DNA from: Cristatella mucedo
Taxonomy: Eukaryota; Bryozoa; Phylactolaemata; Cristatellidae
Assembly: GCA_009760855.2 (NCBI GenBank)
Contig: WPIO01000113.1
Span: forward strand, 1,147,001 to 1,211,000
Direction: 5' to 3'
DNA: 64,000 bases
In this document: positions 1 through 10,213 of the stretch, piece by piece
Numbering within the stretch: the stretch's first letter is position 1
Layout: every line of letters begins with the position of its first letter
Notes under the pieces: generated by a model
Databases searched by the model: none
Told to the model about the DNA's origin: nothing
Seen by the model: only the letters and a program-made list of their open reading frames with translations
Made by a program: the position numbers and the translations under genes

Positions 1-9
1 TATCTTTAG

Positions 10-182
10 GCCGTATTGCCACACTTAGTAAGACGGTCGCTTTTCATAACCTCGGTCCTGAGATTGTAGGTTCGAATCCTACAGTAGGCGATCCTATATT
101 GCCACATCAAGATGTGGCCATAATGGTAAAGGCTCTTCTGTCGCTAAACAAAGGGGCTGCAGAATCAGCTAGCATTTTTTGA
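10..182 (+). mobile_element. SINE-A
   Basis: tRNA-like head with a pol III B-box-like GGTTCGAATCC at 70-80, then AGTAGGCGATCCTATATTGC, AAGGCTCTTCTGTCGCTA and TCAGCTAGCATTTTTT. Not a tRNA gene: there is no acceptor stem. Confidence 0.75.
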
Positions 183-774
183 AACGAATTTTTTCATTGT
201 CACTACTGCAGAGCAAAGTGAGAAGAGGCATTTATTTCGTGCGGGCTTAGTTCTCTGCCCCAGTGACTCCACATCGCATGGTACGCCTACCTCCGGCATG
301 TACTGTTTAGCCGTGGCACCTCCGTCGGCAGAGCGTGCCTAGCGTCTCTGCGGTCGTTGAGCAGCAACGCCTCAGCGGGATCATCGTTTCAGCCGAAGCA
401 GCTGCCGAAGCAGCTGCCGAAGCTGCACCGTCGGGCTTTTTCGTATGAGGCTGAGACCGGAAAGGATTCGATTTCTTAGGCTGCGCTCACTGCAGCCACC
501 CCTTTCCCCGGACTGTTAGGGATCCCGGTTGCTGCGGTAGCTGGGCTCCCTGCAGGCGGAACACTCGCCGGAAGGAGCTTGAATTGTTTGCCAGCCAGGC
601 GGTGAGCCAGGGTGGAACAGGATGTGGGCGTGCCTTGCGGTGGGTGTGGTTTAAGTTGGGTTGGGAAGGCGGGACCAGAAGCCGGTTTCAGGCTGGGCAG
701 GAGCAGACGCGAATTAATGGCAGCTCCCTGAACCGAAGCCTTGGCCCAGTCCACGACTACAACTCGCAGGGTGC
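183..774. other. No gene recognised
   Basis: Unique-looking sequence. AGCAGCTGCCGA is repeated near 397-421. No coding or RNA signal. Confidence 0.5.
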
Positions 775-965
775 CGCGCTAAGGTGGTCGCACTTCGTGA
801 CCCGAATGACGCAGGTTCGAGTCTAATTACGGGCAATTTCTCTTTGCCGCTGCAAGCGTGGGGCGAGGTGAAGGCCGCCAAGGCTCGCCTGGCGCTGCAT
901 AGGACGTGGCAGATGAATCGAATAATCTTGATTAATTTAATCGCTATAATTGGCAGTCCACTATT
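775..965 (+). mobile_element. SINE-A, strongly diverged
   Basis: GCTAAGGTGGTCGCACTTCG TGACCC, the B-box-like GCAGGTTCGAGTC, and GCCGCTGCAAGCGTGG matching the SINE-A body. Confidence 0.5.
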
Positions 966-1157
966 TTGAGATCGCTCGTGCCGTGAAATTTGGCTAATTC
1001 ACTCTCGGCCCTGTGTGCTATGCGGTCGCATGCGAGCTCAGCGCTGCAGCCAATATGATCGAAGTTATTCGCAGGATCCCCTGACGCAACCAGTCTCTCT
1101 AGGGCTACCACATTCCTTAGTCGATGCCTCGTAGGATTACATATAGGTTTTTATATA

Positions 1158-1297
1158 GCCGAGCTGGTTTGGTCCAGCGGATAAGGTGCTCGCCCCGACC
1201 AAGTACTGGCTGAGGTCGTGGGCTCGAGCCCCGAGGCATATGTGAAGCGCCTGAATAGAGATTAAGTTCTCTTGGGGCGCTATATAAATGAATTATA

Positions 1298-1300
<3 letters not shown>
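1158..1300 (+). mobile_element. SINE-B
   Basis: Head GAGCTGGTTTGGTCCAGCGG ATAAGGTGCTCGC, B-box-like GGGCTCGAGCCCC. The tail GTGAAGCGCCTGAATAGAGA / GTTCTCTTGGGGCGCTATAT is shared in form with LINE-C. It ends in a (TA)n tract. Confidence 0.85.

Positions 1301-1301
<1 letters not shown>

Positions 1302-1358
<57 letters not shown>
1302..1358. repeat. (TA)n microsatellite after SINE-B
   Basis: Perfect TA alternation at the SINE-B 3' end. Confidence 0.95.
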
Positions 1359-1361
<3 letters not shown>

Positions 1362-1491
1362 TATAGAGGACTACGGAGGCTGTGCTGTAGGATTATATAA
1401 GTGCTGCTAATCAAATGTGCAACTCCACCTGCAATTCGCTTCCATCCCTAGTAGCTGACAAACAGCGAATGCAAGTCACGCCTGCTTCTGT

Positions 1492-1618
<127 letters not shown>

Positions 1619-1620
1619 CT

Positions 1621-3589
1621 CTATCTTCCTGTCTCTCTCCCACTGCGTCCAATTCTAGTGCCACCACATTCCGCCCGGGTGCGTCGGGAAAGCATCGACG
1701 CATAGCGAGGGATACTCGTCTGCGGAGCACAAACCGTGGCCGTCTTCACTAGACGCGGTCACGTCAGCTCCAATCGCATAGCGGTCGGACCAGTCGCAGC
1801 GGTCGGCTCGTTGACCGCCACTATGTGCGGTAAGAGAAGCGACTGCCGATGAATCCGAGGACACTAGAGGCAAGCTACAAATCTTCGATAACCGCCGAAT
1901 CGCCGCATTCAGTAGGGACGTTACAGCCAATACGCTGTGGTGAGCCTCCATGTGAAATGGCTAGGGCGGCATCTGGAAGCACTTGAAGCGCCATCTTGGA
2001 CGCCGGCGATAATGCGAGCACCAGAGCTGGCCAAGACAGGGCCGCTGTAAATTGCAACCGTCCGCTCAGGCTCGCTAGCTCACGAATGTTCGCTGCCGAA
2101 CCTGCAAGCCCACCGGAAGCTGGATCGTTGATATGTTGGATTTGGCATTTTGCGATTAGCCGGACCGTCTGAAGATCACCTTTTCGAGTCGACAAACTAA
2201 GCTCTGTGGGGCGGAGATTACGCATGCTGCAACAGCTTACGACTCACGATACTTTTTTTGATGTTGTAATGCATAACCTGTCGATCTCACACGACTCGTT
2301 ATGTCTCCAGAATTAAATGCTTTGCACTGGCAATGACCTTGAACGTTGCAGCTCACTCGCGAACGCTGCTGGGTCGAGTGCATTCTTTGATATGCTGGTA
2401 TAATCCTGGACTTTGGTACGTGAATCCTTTCCGTGAAGCACAGCCCAGTTTTCACAGAATGCGTGTCAACCTAGCATTTCGTTGTTCGGCGAACTGGCTG
2501 CATGGTACTGCCGGCGGGGAATTTGGTTTGGCAGGAGGGGGGTGGTGATAAATCTCGACTTTGAAAAGTAATGCACGAGTTCTCATAGTCTCATCTGCTA
2601 AGTCTGCTCGAAAAAGCTCGCAGGTCCGCGAAAAACTTACTGTTGCTTGTATTTTTGTTCTACCTAATCGCTTTAGCAGTCAAGTTAAATCCTACAGAAC
2701 TGTGTAACTCCCTCAGCTGCGCACCGAGGGCGCGCCACCTATCGGGAAGCCTATGACGGCGCGCTATAAAGAAATTCGCCCCCCCCCGCCCCGCCCACAA
2801 AATGGGGGAGCCTGGAGCCGCCGGCCGAAGATTCGGCCGACTGGCTGGCCCCGTCTGACTTATCTCTCAAAGTCATTTTAAAAAGTACTACTTATTAAGG
2901 AATTTGTAACATGCGTTTCCCCTGAGGCAAAATGAAACCAATAGCCAGAAGCGTTCGGGCTCCGAGCTGCCAGGGTATCTATGTAGCGGTCGTGGCGGTA
3001 TGGTGGCGATGCCACGCCCGCATCTAGCCCCATCGATAAAAAACAAAGTGATGGCCCTCACTGAAGAAACGCGCTGAATCTGCGACGTCGACAAGCTTCT
3101 TAAGTTCTAATGCAATACTTCGTTGTATTTATTAAGCTTACTACATCCTTGAGCCCGGTAGTTACCATCCCGGAATCCCGGGGTAGCTACCGGAAGAGAC
3201 TTCCGGGATCTATCAGGCGGTGGGCCTCATAAAGACGCTGCTTTGATCGCCTGGTGCGGTCGCACCGCAGAGCGACGAGGCATTGAGACGTTACCGTCCT
3301 TGATCGCCTGACTGCAGTCGGTGCCCCCAGGCAGCTATCGGCAGTTTCTGGCCTGCAGAGCTGATTTAAAAGGTTGTTTTTTCTCCAGCAAGTCTTTTAG
3401 CCGGAGGAACCTACCGACCTTCGGCCGACCCACCGACACCACCCATCCCCCCCCCCCCCCCCCCCAGAGACCGACTAGGAACTACATCCTCGAAGGGGTG
3501 ACATACTAAGCACCCGGTCAGCGCCTTTTACTGCCCTGTGCACCCAGCTGCAGACGGGACGTTTTAAATGTTATGAATTTGCATGCTGA
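1621..3589. other. No gene recognised
   Basis: A - strand frame at 1875-2225 has mixed composition and no recognisable domain. A C-rich stretch lies at 2770-2795. No transposon was identified. Confidence 0.5.
3447..3465. repeat. Poly(C) tract
   Basis: 19 consecutive C. Confidence 0.9.
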
Positions 3590-3752
3590 CCCTGTGCATG
3601 TCACCCCTAACCATATTATTCATCTCGTTTGTTTTTCACTTGCATTTTGCAATTGCATTTCACTTTGCAGCAAATTTAAAGCGCCTAGAGAGAGATTGAG
3701 TTCTCTGAGGGCGCTTTTTCAAGTGAATTATTATTATTATTATTATGAATTA
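3590..3752 (+). mobile_element. LINE-C 3' tail
   Basis: CTGACCCTGTGCATGTCACC, then CAGCAAATTTAAAGCGCCTAGAGAGAGATTGAG..., the GCGC hairpin and an (ATT)n end. Matches 58030-58215. Confidence 0.85.
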
Positions 3753-3754
3753 TA

Positions 3755-4600
3755 ATAGCGTATCTCCATCAGTACTTCCACGAAGACACTGTGGGTGCTA
3801 CGAAGGAGAATCTAATGCGGCGCCCTCACAGCCTCGCGGCCGCTTTCGGTACGCATTCGGCAGCCAACAGGTTCCATTTCACTCAACGGAGAGAACGTAG
3901 GAAGCAGAGCAGAGTCACGAGAGCAGTCGAGATAGATAGTCGGTAACATGGAAGTGGCAGCTTGCTTGGCTGGACGGCTGGAAAAGATGCGCCGCGGTCA
4001 GCACCGGGAGAGTAGCTGTCAGCTGCTTAAGAATGGTGCAAGTTGAGCTCTACAATCTAGGACCTGCAGAGCAAAAGCTTCTGTTGCCAGCAGTCTTTAA
4101 GCGGACGAATAAAACAGCCAATGTATTGTCCGTATAGAGGACCTGAGGGCTCGAGGAAGCTGAAACTGGTGCAGCAGCAGTTCAGCTACGTATGGCGGAG
4201 TCAAGCCACGGCGGGCCTTGTACGTCGGCTTAAAAACTGCACCGTATCCGCTAATCAACCGGTAGCCATCCAAGTTCTTTCAGCAAAGGAGACACATGGT
4301 CAAACCTTTTGGATTTGTTAACTAGCCCTGCAGCTATATTCATATGCAGCTGCATTCATTTGCTTTTTTAGGTAGCCCAACCAAAATGGAATTACAATAA
4401 TCAAGCTGAGACAGAACTAAGGAGCTAGTTAAATTTTTTGCAAGCCACCGTGGAAGACGGTTCCTAATCTTAGCTAGAGATCTGACCTGATGGCTACCTA
4501 CGGAAGCAGTCTTCCTTAACGAATCGTTCAGAATTTAGGCAGCCGTCGCAGACGACACCTACATTCCGAGCACAGGGTGATGATCGCACCACAGCATCAC
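3755..4600 (-). mobile_element. LINE-D 3' fragment, minus orientation
   Basis: Read on the - strand it matches the 34.9-35.66 kb LINE-D copy. Shared parts are the block around 4350-4460 (AACTAGCTCCTTAGTTCTGT, AATTCCATTTTGG), the AGAAGCTTTTGCTCTGCAGG block near 4063-4082, and the tail with ACCGAAAGCGG near 3840-3850. Confidence 0.75.
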
Positions 4601-5103
4601 CTACTAGAAGATCAGACCTTCTAGTCCAGCAGCACGCTTTTGCAAGGGCGTCCTATGAATAGCTGTTCCGTTTTGTCGTCCTATTGTCCCCAAGGTCCAC
4701 TGCCGTCCGGCATGACTCGTTAGCGTCTCATCCTCACAAAGTACGAAGCTTCTGTTAGGAAGCAAGTCAGCCATTTCCGGAGGCGCCCTCCGGTCCAGCG
4801 CTCCGTAGAGCGGCCATATCACGTGGCCAGGCCACGTGTAACGCGGGCTTGTCGTCCCTCTGAAAAAATGCTTAAATTTGGGAAAGCTGAGCATCCGCCC
4901 CGAGAGTGCGCCACCGAAAAGCCAAAGCCCTCCGAACGCAGAAACCTCTGTACCCAGAAGCTTTTGTACAAAGTGACTTGAGACGTAAAGATGGATGGCG
5001 TAGAGAGAAAGCGAAAAGGAAAGAGTAGGTGAGAGAGTACCCATACACACAGACGCACGAAAGCACGCGCACGAACATACTCACGTACACTGATATACAT
5101 ATA

Positions 5104-5105
<2 letters not shown>

Positions 5106-5156
<51 letters not shown>

Positions 5157-5216
5157 GTATATATATATTATATATTATATTACATTATATATATATATAT
5201 ATTATATGTATATATT

Positions 5217-5263
<47 letters not shown>
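5106..5263. repeat. Compound (AC)n-(AT)n-(GA)n microsatellite
   Basis: AC at 5106-5147, AT-rich to 5227, GA at 5229-5263, immediately left of the CpG-rich block. Confidence 0.9.
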
Positions 5264-5264
<1 letters not shown>

Positions 5265-5266
<2 letters not shown>

Positions 5267-5800
5267 TGAGAGAAAGCTCGAATGAGCTTGCTTGAGCGAG
5301 CGGGGGCCGTGGCACGCCGCTTTTCGGCGGCCGCGCGTGGAAACGCGATTAAATTGCCAGAGCGCCACGATCGGCTGACGATCGCGCGCGGTTGGCGTTG
5401 CGATTTCCTTCGCCGCTTACTCGGTCGCTGCACTCGGACTCGACTGACGCACGCCGGCGTCGAAGATGCGAGCCGCACGAGCTCAAGAGCATTCCGCACC
5501 CAACCTCTGCGAGTGGCACTGCGAAATCGAGAGACTGCGATCGAGAGCCTGGCAAAGCGGTCCCGTCCGCAGCGGCCGCACCGCCGCGGCTGCTGAACAG
5601 GAAACGACGGCCGCCGCGCGATTCGTCCTCCGGCGCCGGAATGCGAGTTCCGACGGCGCGGCGTGCGCGCGCGCGACCTCCGGGGCTGGCAGAGAAGAGA
5701 GCGGTTGAGAGAGAGGGAGAGAGAGGAAATAGCCGCCCGGAAAAACGAAATGCGCCGGGCATGAGTCGCCATCACACGCAACGGGCGCGCGGCTGTTAGC
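5265..5800. other. GC/CpG-rich block
   Basis: Dense CG dinucleotides contrast sharply with the flanking AT-rich microsatellites. Long Arg/Ala-rich frames are open on both strands, typical of GC-rich non-coding DNA. It could be a promoter-type island; no core promoter motif was identified. Confidence 0.55.
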
Positions 5801-5809
5801 ATATGCGAC

Positions 5810-5952
5810 GACGAGAGCTGGATTGGTCCGGCGGCTAAGGTGCTCGCCCCCGACCAAGGTCTAGCTGAGGTCGTCGGCTCGAGCCCTGAGCCATACGTGA
5901 AGTGCCTGAATAGAGACTAAGTTATCTTGGGGCACTATACAAATGAATTGTA
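5810..5952 (+). mobile_element. SINE-B
   Basis: GAGAGCTGGATTGGTCCGGC GGCTAAGGTGCTCGC, CGGCTCGAGCCCTGAG and GTTATCTTGGGGCACTATAC. Confidence 0.8.
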
Positions 5953-6264
5953 TTAATTGTTCATCTTTACTAGGGTAATGTGACCCTGACCTTCTAAGCT
6001 CTCGACATCTCGGGTCGCGACTCGCGTCAATAGCATCGCTCAGCGCCAACCGACTAAGCGCGGTGGCTACGATAGTACGCGTATTGCGCAAAGCCACGCA
6101 CCGAAATGGCTGCTTCGGCACCAGCGCTGCGGCGCTGAGTTTGAACGCGGAGCTATCCGCGCTCTCAGCGAAATTCGTCGGCTACCGGACGCTCGCTGCA
6201 AGCGACAAATTTCCGTAAATTCGCAGGAATATAAAATTATCTGTCTGTACAACGAGCACCGACG

Positions 6265-6430
6265 GCGCGAGATGCCCTGGATTTTAGCCAAGGAGGTCAG
6301 GTGCTCGCTCTTCACGATCCAATCGTGAAGTCCTGCAGAGGGCGATTCTCTATCGCCAACTGCCAGCGGCGTTGATAGCCGTAAAGGCTTTATGTCACTA
6401 TACAAATGATGCTGTTAAAAATCAGCTAAT
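6265..6430 (+). mobile_element. SINE-A, plus arm of an inverted pair
   Basis: GGTCAGGTGCTCGCTCTTCA, then ATCGCCAACTGCCAGCGGCG, TGATAGCCGTAAAGGCTTTA and AAATCAGCTAATATT. Confidence 0.75.
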
Positions 6431-6507
6431 ATTTTTCTCATCATGCGCGGTGTTGCCACTGCGTCGTGCTTTTGGCAACCTCTTACTAATGTTCTCAATA
6501 ATATAAT

Positions 6508-6680
6508 AAAAAGCTCAGCTGATTTAATAGTCTTTATTTATTTATTTAGCGGCACATGAGCCTTTACGGCTATCACTACCGCTGGCAGTTGGCGATAAAG
6601 GATCACCCTCTGCAGGCCTCCACAATTGGGTCGTAAAGAGCGAGCACCTGACCGCAACCGCGAGCTCGGCCTCTAACTTT
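6508..6680 (-). mobile_element. SINE-A, minus arm of an inverted pair
   Basis: The reverse complement of 6551-6648 is highly similar to 6297-6400 and shares ATCGCCAACTGCCAGCGG, a variant not seen in the other copies. Confidence 0.75.
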
Positions 6681-6689
6681 TAAAGAAAG

Positions 6690-7025
6690 TTGGCGACAGA
6701 AGCTATAGCTCTGCAGGTCCTAGACTGTGGAACTCGCTTCCACAATTCTTACGCAACGACAACTACTCTCCAACTGCCGACTATGGCGCATCTTTTTTTT
6801 AGCGGTTCTGAACTGCTGCTTCTATGCTACTCACTACCTCAACTGCTCTCCTGACTCTGCTATGTTTCCCACTTTCTCTTTGTTGCGTGAGACGAAGTCT
6901 GTTGGCTACCGAATGCGTACCGAAAGCCGCTTAGGCTGTGAGTGCGCTATACAAAACTCTCCTGCGTAACACCCACATGGTCTTTATGACTTTGTGGAGT
7001 TGCTGACGGAGATACATTACATAAC
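6690..7025 (+). mobile_element. LINE-D 3' end
   Basis: Close match to 35335-35665, from GACAGAAGCT and CTAGACTGTGGAACTCGCTT through GCTTAGGCTGTGAGTGCGCT and ATACAAAACTCTCCTGCGTA to GACGGAGATACATTACATAA. Confidence 0.85.
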
Positions 7026-7034
7026 TTTGACCTG

Positions 7035-7200
7035 AGAGCCGCTTATGAAACAGCCGCTACTAGCGGAGACGTGTCGCGATCCAGGTCGCGGGTTCGAGTT
7101 CAGCACAGTGGGCGATCCTGTATTGCCCACTGCAAGCAAGCCGCGGCGGCGGGTAGCCTGTAAAGGCTCCTCCGCCGCTCCATAGAACGAGGCTCTTGTG
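7035..7200 (+). mobile_element. SINE-A, diverged
   Basis: CGCGATCCAGGTCGCGGGTT CGAGTTC, GTGGGCGATCCTGTATTGCC and GCCTGTAAAGGCTCCTCCGC. Confidence 0.65.
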
Positions 7201-7744
7201 TCAACACACCCTTGGAGCGACCGTCTGCTGCTAAGTCGATGAGTTGTGAGCGCTGAGCGCGAGCTCGTGTCAGGCTGTAAACGAATTCCAAGTCCGAGTC
7301 CTATTCGGAAGTCCCCTGCTGTATCTGGCGCAATATACAGGCTACTATTAGTATTTGCGCCTTTCCTAATGCGGTGTTGCAGCTAGAATGCAGGGCGCCG
7401 CGTCGCGGCCGTTTGAAGTATTGGGGGCTACAGGTCTCTGCTCAGAACAAGCGTCGTTACGCGGCGTAGCGTAAGAACTGAAGTCAAAAGTATGCTCACT
7501 CCGAAAGAGCGAGCTGCCGTCTTGCGATAGCCACCGTCAGATATCGCCCAAACGTCGCAAAACCCCAGGCGCTTATTGCGAGGCTGATTAAAAACCCCTT
7601 TCTTTGTCCGACTGTCAAACGGAGCCAGTACGGCTCACTCAGGGAGTTGGGGCAGCTACCCGTCGCGGCCAGCAGACGCTGAGGCCAGCAGGCGCTGGCC
7701 GGCGGGTTATTGTTCACACAGCGGCTGAGGGGCTCCCAATTAAA

Positions 7745-7905
7745 AAAAAATTAAATTCATTCGTATATAGCGCCCTAAGAGAAATTAATCTCTATTCAGG
7801 CGCATCGCACATGCCACGGGGCTTGAGCCCACGACGACGCCAGTCCTATACATTCTCCTTGACCTCGGTCTCGGCGCGCACCTCAACCGCTGGGCCAAAC
7901 CAGCG
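7745..7905 (-). mobile_element. SINE-B, minus orientation
   Basis: ATATAGCGCCCTAAGAGAAA TTAATCTCTATTCAGGCGC and GGGCTTGAGCCCACGACG. The head TGGGCCAAACCAGC is in reverse complement near 7890-7903. Confidence 0.8.
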
Positions 7906-9400
7906 GAGCGGCGAGCGAGCGTGCGTGCGGGGCCGGACGAGAGTTGCGAGAGCGCGAGGTGGGGGGAGAGCTGACGCTCAAGCGGCGACCGGCGCAGGGT
8001 CTGGCACGTCAACTTAGGCTTGGCATCGCGCCGCGGCGCGCCGCGCTGGCGTCATTGGCGGTGGCAGCGGTGGGTCGAGGCGAGTGTCCACCGACAAGAG
8101 CCGCGAACCGAGCCCGCAGCCGCCGACCGCAACGTGGTCCGCCAGCCAGACCGAGAGCTACGTCGGCTACGGCGGCGCCCGCCGAGCCGCGAAGGCCTCC
8201 GGAGGCGCGGCTCCCGAGGCGCGGCTCCGGAGGCGGCTTCCGAGGCGAGCCGACCGACGTCAGCGCGCACGCGTGAGGGCGCGCCAGCCCGCACGCGCGC
8301 GGCGCAGTAATCGTGCTGCGCAGACGCGCGCGCTGAGTCACCCCTGGCGACGGATCCGGCACCGGCGGGCTTGAGTCGCTCACGATAAGTGCGCCCTGCA
8401 GCCCCCAGGAGGCGGGCGCAGAAGGTCGGCCGCGCAGCGCGGTGATTCACCCCTCGCCGGCGCCGCTCTGCGCCGTCTCGCTGCCCCGCTCCCGGGGTCA
8501 TCCGGAAGCACGCCGCTCAGCTGACCCCAGCGGGCTAGCATTAGCACTGCGTCTGCTTGCCCTGAAACAAAAGACCATCAGTAGCGATTCGCAGTCGCGC
8601 CAGCTCGGACGCTCCGTGGGCGCCGTCCGCCCGCCAGAGACCGCCGCCTCACTGCGAGCGATCGCGCCCCGGTTGTTGAGTCGTCGCCGCCGCCGCCGAC
8701 GTGGACCGTCCGCCTCCACCGACGTCAAGTAGTCGATGACCGCGCCCGCTCCGGCTGCCGCGCAACGGTAAGAAGAGCGCGCCCCTTCATGCCGCCGCCG
8801 GCGCGGCGCCTCGGGGCCGCGCGTCGACGTCCAAGTTGAGACAGGCGTCGCATTCCCCCTCCCGCCTGCTAGCCGCTGGCGAGCCGCCGTCTGCCAGGGC
8901 TGGTGCGTTCGGTTACGCCGTGGAGCCGCCGTCGCCGCGAGTCGTGCGGCGTGGGCGCGGCGTCCGTCGGCCGCCGATCCGGGTCGCACGCGCTCGCGCC
9001 AGGGCAGCCTGTCGTCCGCTATCCAAGGAAAATCACGAGCGCCGGCCATTGCGAGCGTTGCGTGACGGCGTGTCGCCGGCGATCGCTCTCGCGCTCGATT
9101 CTCTCGCGGCGGTTTCGACCGAGCGCTCGCCCTGTGGCCAGCCCGCGTGCACCGCTCGCTGGCCTTATGCTTTCGCTCCGACCGACGCCTGATAGGACGG
9201 GCCGGCACCCGAGCAATGCTCAAGTCCCCCCCCCCCCGCAGAGCTTGGCTGCAGGCGCCGAGAGCTGCAGCTCTTGGCGAGAGCAGCAGGCGCCCCCCCC
9301 CCCTGAGACCCACCCCAGTCCGGCCCGGCTGCCGAGCTGCCTGTGCACAGATCGGCAAGCGAAACGAGGAGAGCCGTGAGTTAGCTACCCGAATGTGAAT
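7905..9400. other. GC/CpG-rich block, possible promoter/5'UTR region
   Basis: About 1.5 kb of very GC- and CpG-rich sequence with overlapping open frames on both strands and no recognisable domain. Donor-like sites occur on the + strand at 8768 (AACG|GTAAGA) and 9376 (AGCC|GTGAGT). It may be a first-exon region for the SPSB gene 6.5 kb downstream, but nothing in the sequence proves the link. Confidence 0.5.
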
Positions 9401-9593
9401 TGCGTTGCGTCTCGTCACTAGATTGCTTCACTCGTGACGCCTCGTAATACACGTCTATCTTTGCAGCAGCCGTCCCCCCCCCCCGTAGCATCAGGGTCTC
9501 TGGGTGGGTGGGGGAGGGGGCCCGCACGATGCAGCTCTCCTCGCCCACTGCTTGCTACCGATGGCTTCCCGAATTATCGCTTACCCGTTTGGG

Positions 9594-9594
<1 letters not shown>

Positions 9595-9633
<39 letters not shown>

Positions 9634-9664
9634 GCACGCACACACACACACACACACACACACG
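9595..9664. repeat. (CA)n microsatellite
   Basis: CA with an internal CACG variant. Confidence 0.9.
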
Positions 9665-9959
9665 CACCCCCACACCCACATTTTTCGTGGAAATCGGCTC
9701 CCATTTACCTAGGTCGCCCTCCCGATTGTCGGTGGCCCTGGATCCAAACCTTAAGTGACTTCGTCCCAGTCTAGACTAGGCCTAGAAGTAGCCTCTTGCC
9801 GCATGTATCCGTTCCACACCCTCTTCCCGGTTGGACCTAGGTTAGCCTGTGAACCAGAGCTGCCCTTTGGAGCCGACGGCAGCCTGCTTGGGAACCAAAT
9901 CCACTCCACACTAGGACCGGGACGCTGTGTGGGATTTACATCGCTAACTGACAGCGATC

Positions 9960-10213
9960 GCTAATCGAGTGATTAAGTATGTACTGAGAGAGAAGGTTTC
10001 GATGCTGGAGCAAAAGGTAATTTGTGCTGCAGTCGATGTGACATGATGCTGCTTCCCTGTTTGTCGAAAAGTGAAATCGTCGGTGTAGTCAAGAAACTCT
10101 AGGTACACAAGAAATTGCACAAATGCACCAGTATCCGGTGTCCGCAGTGACAGCTGGTGAGCATCATCAGTCCCGGCACCTGTAAGTGGTAGCTGCTTCG
10201 TAGCATTATTCAT
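9960..10213 (-). other. Unassigned open frame, possible decayed coding fragment
   Basis: The - strand frame contains LRTPDTGAFVQFLVYLEFLD, vaguely like the SPDTDVxVLL motif of some uncharacterised transposon-associated proteins. The similarity is weak and there is no flanking support. Confidence 0.15.

Noticed and set aside
10-100. tRNA gene
   Set aside because: Only an internal promoter-like head is present; acceptor and anticodon stems do not form and the element recurs as a SINE.
5185-5802. 205-residue minus ORF
   Set aside because: Arg-rich frame in a CpG-rich block ending in microsatellite translation; no domain.
8498-9418. 306-residue minus ORF
   Set aside because: Arg/Ala-rich composition with overlapping open frames on both strands is what CpG-rich DNA gives by chance; no domain or motif.
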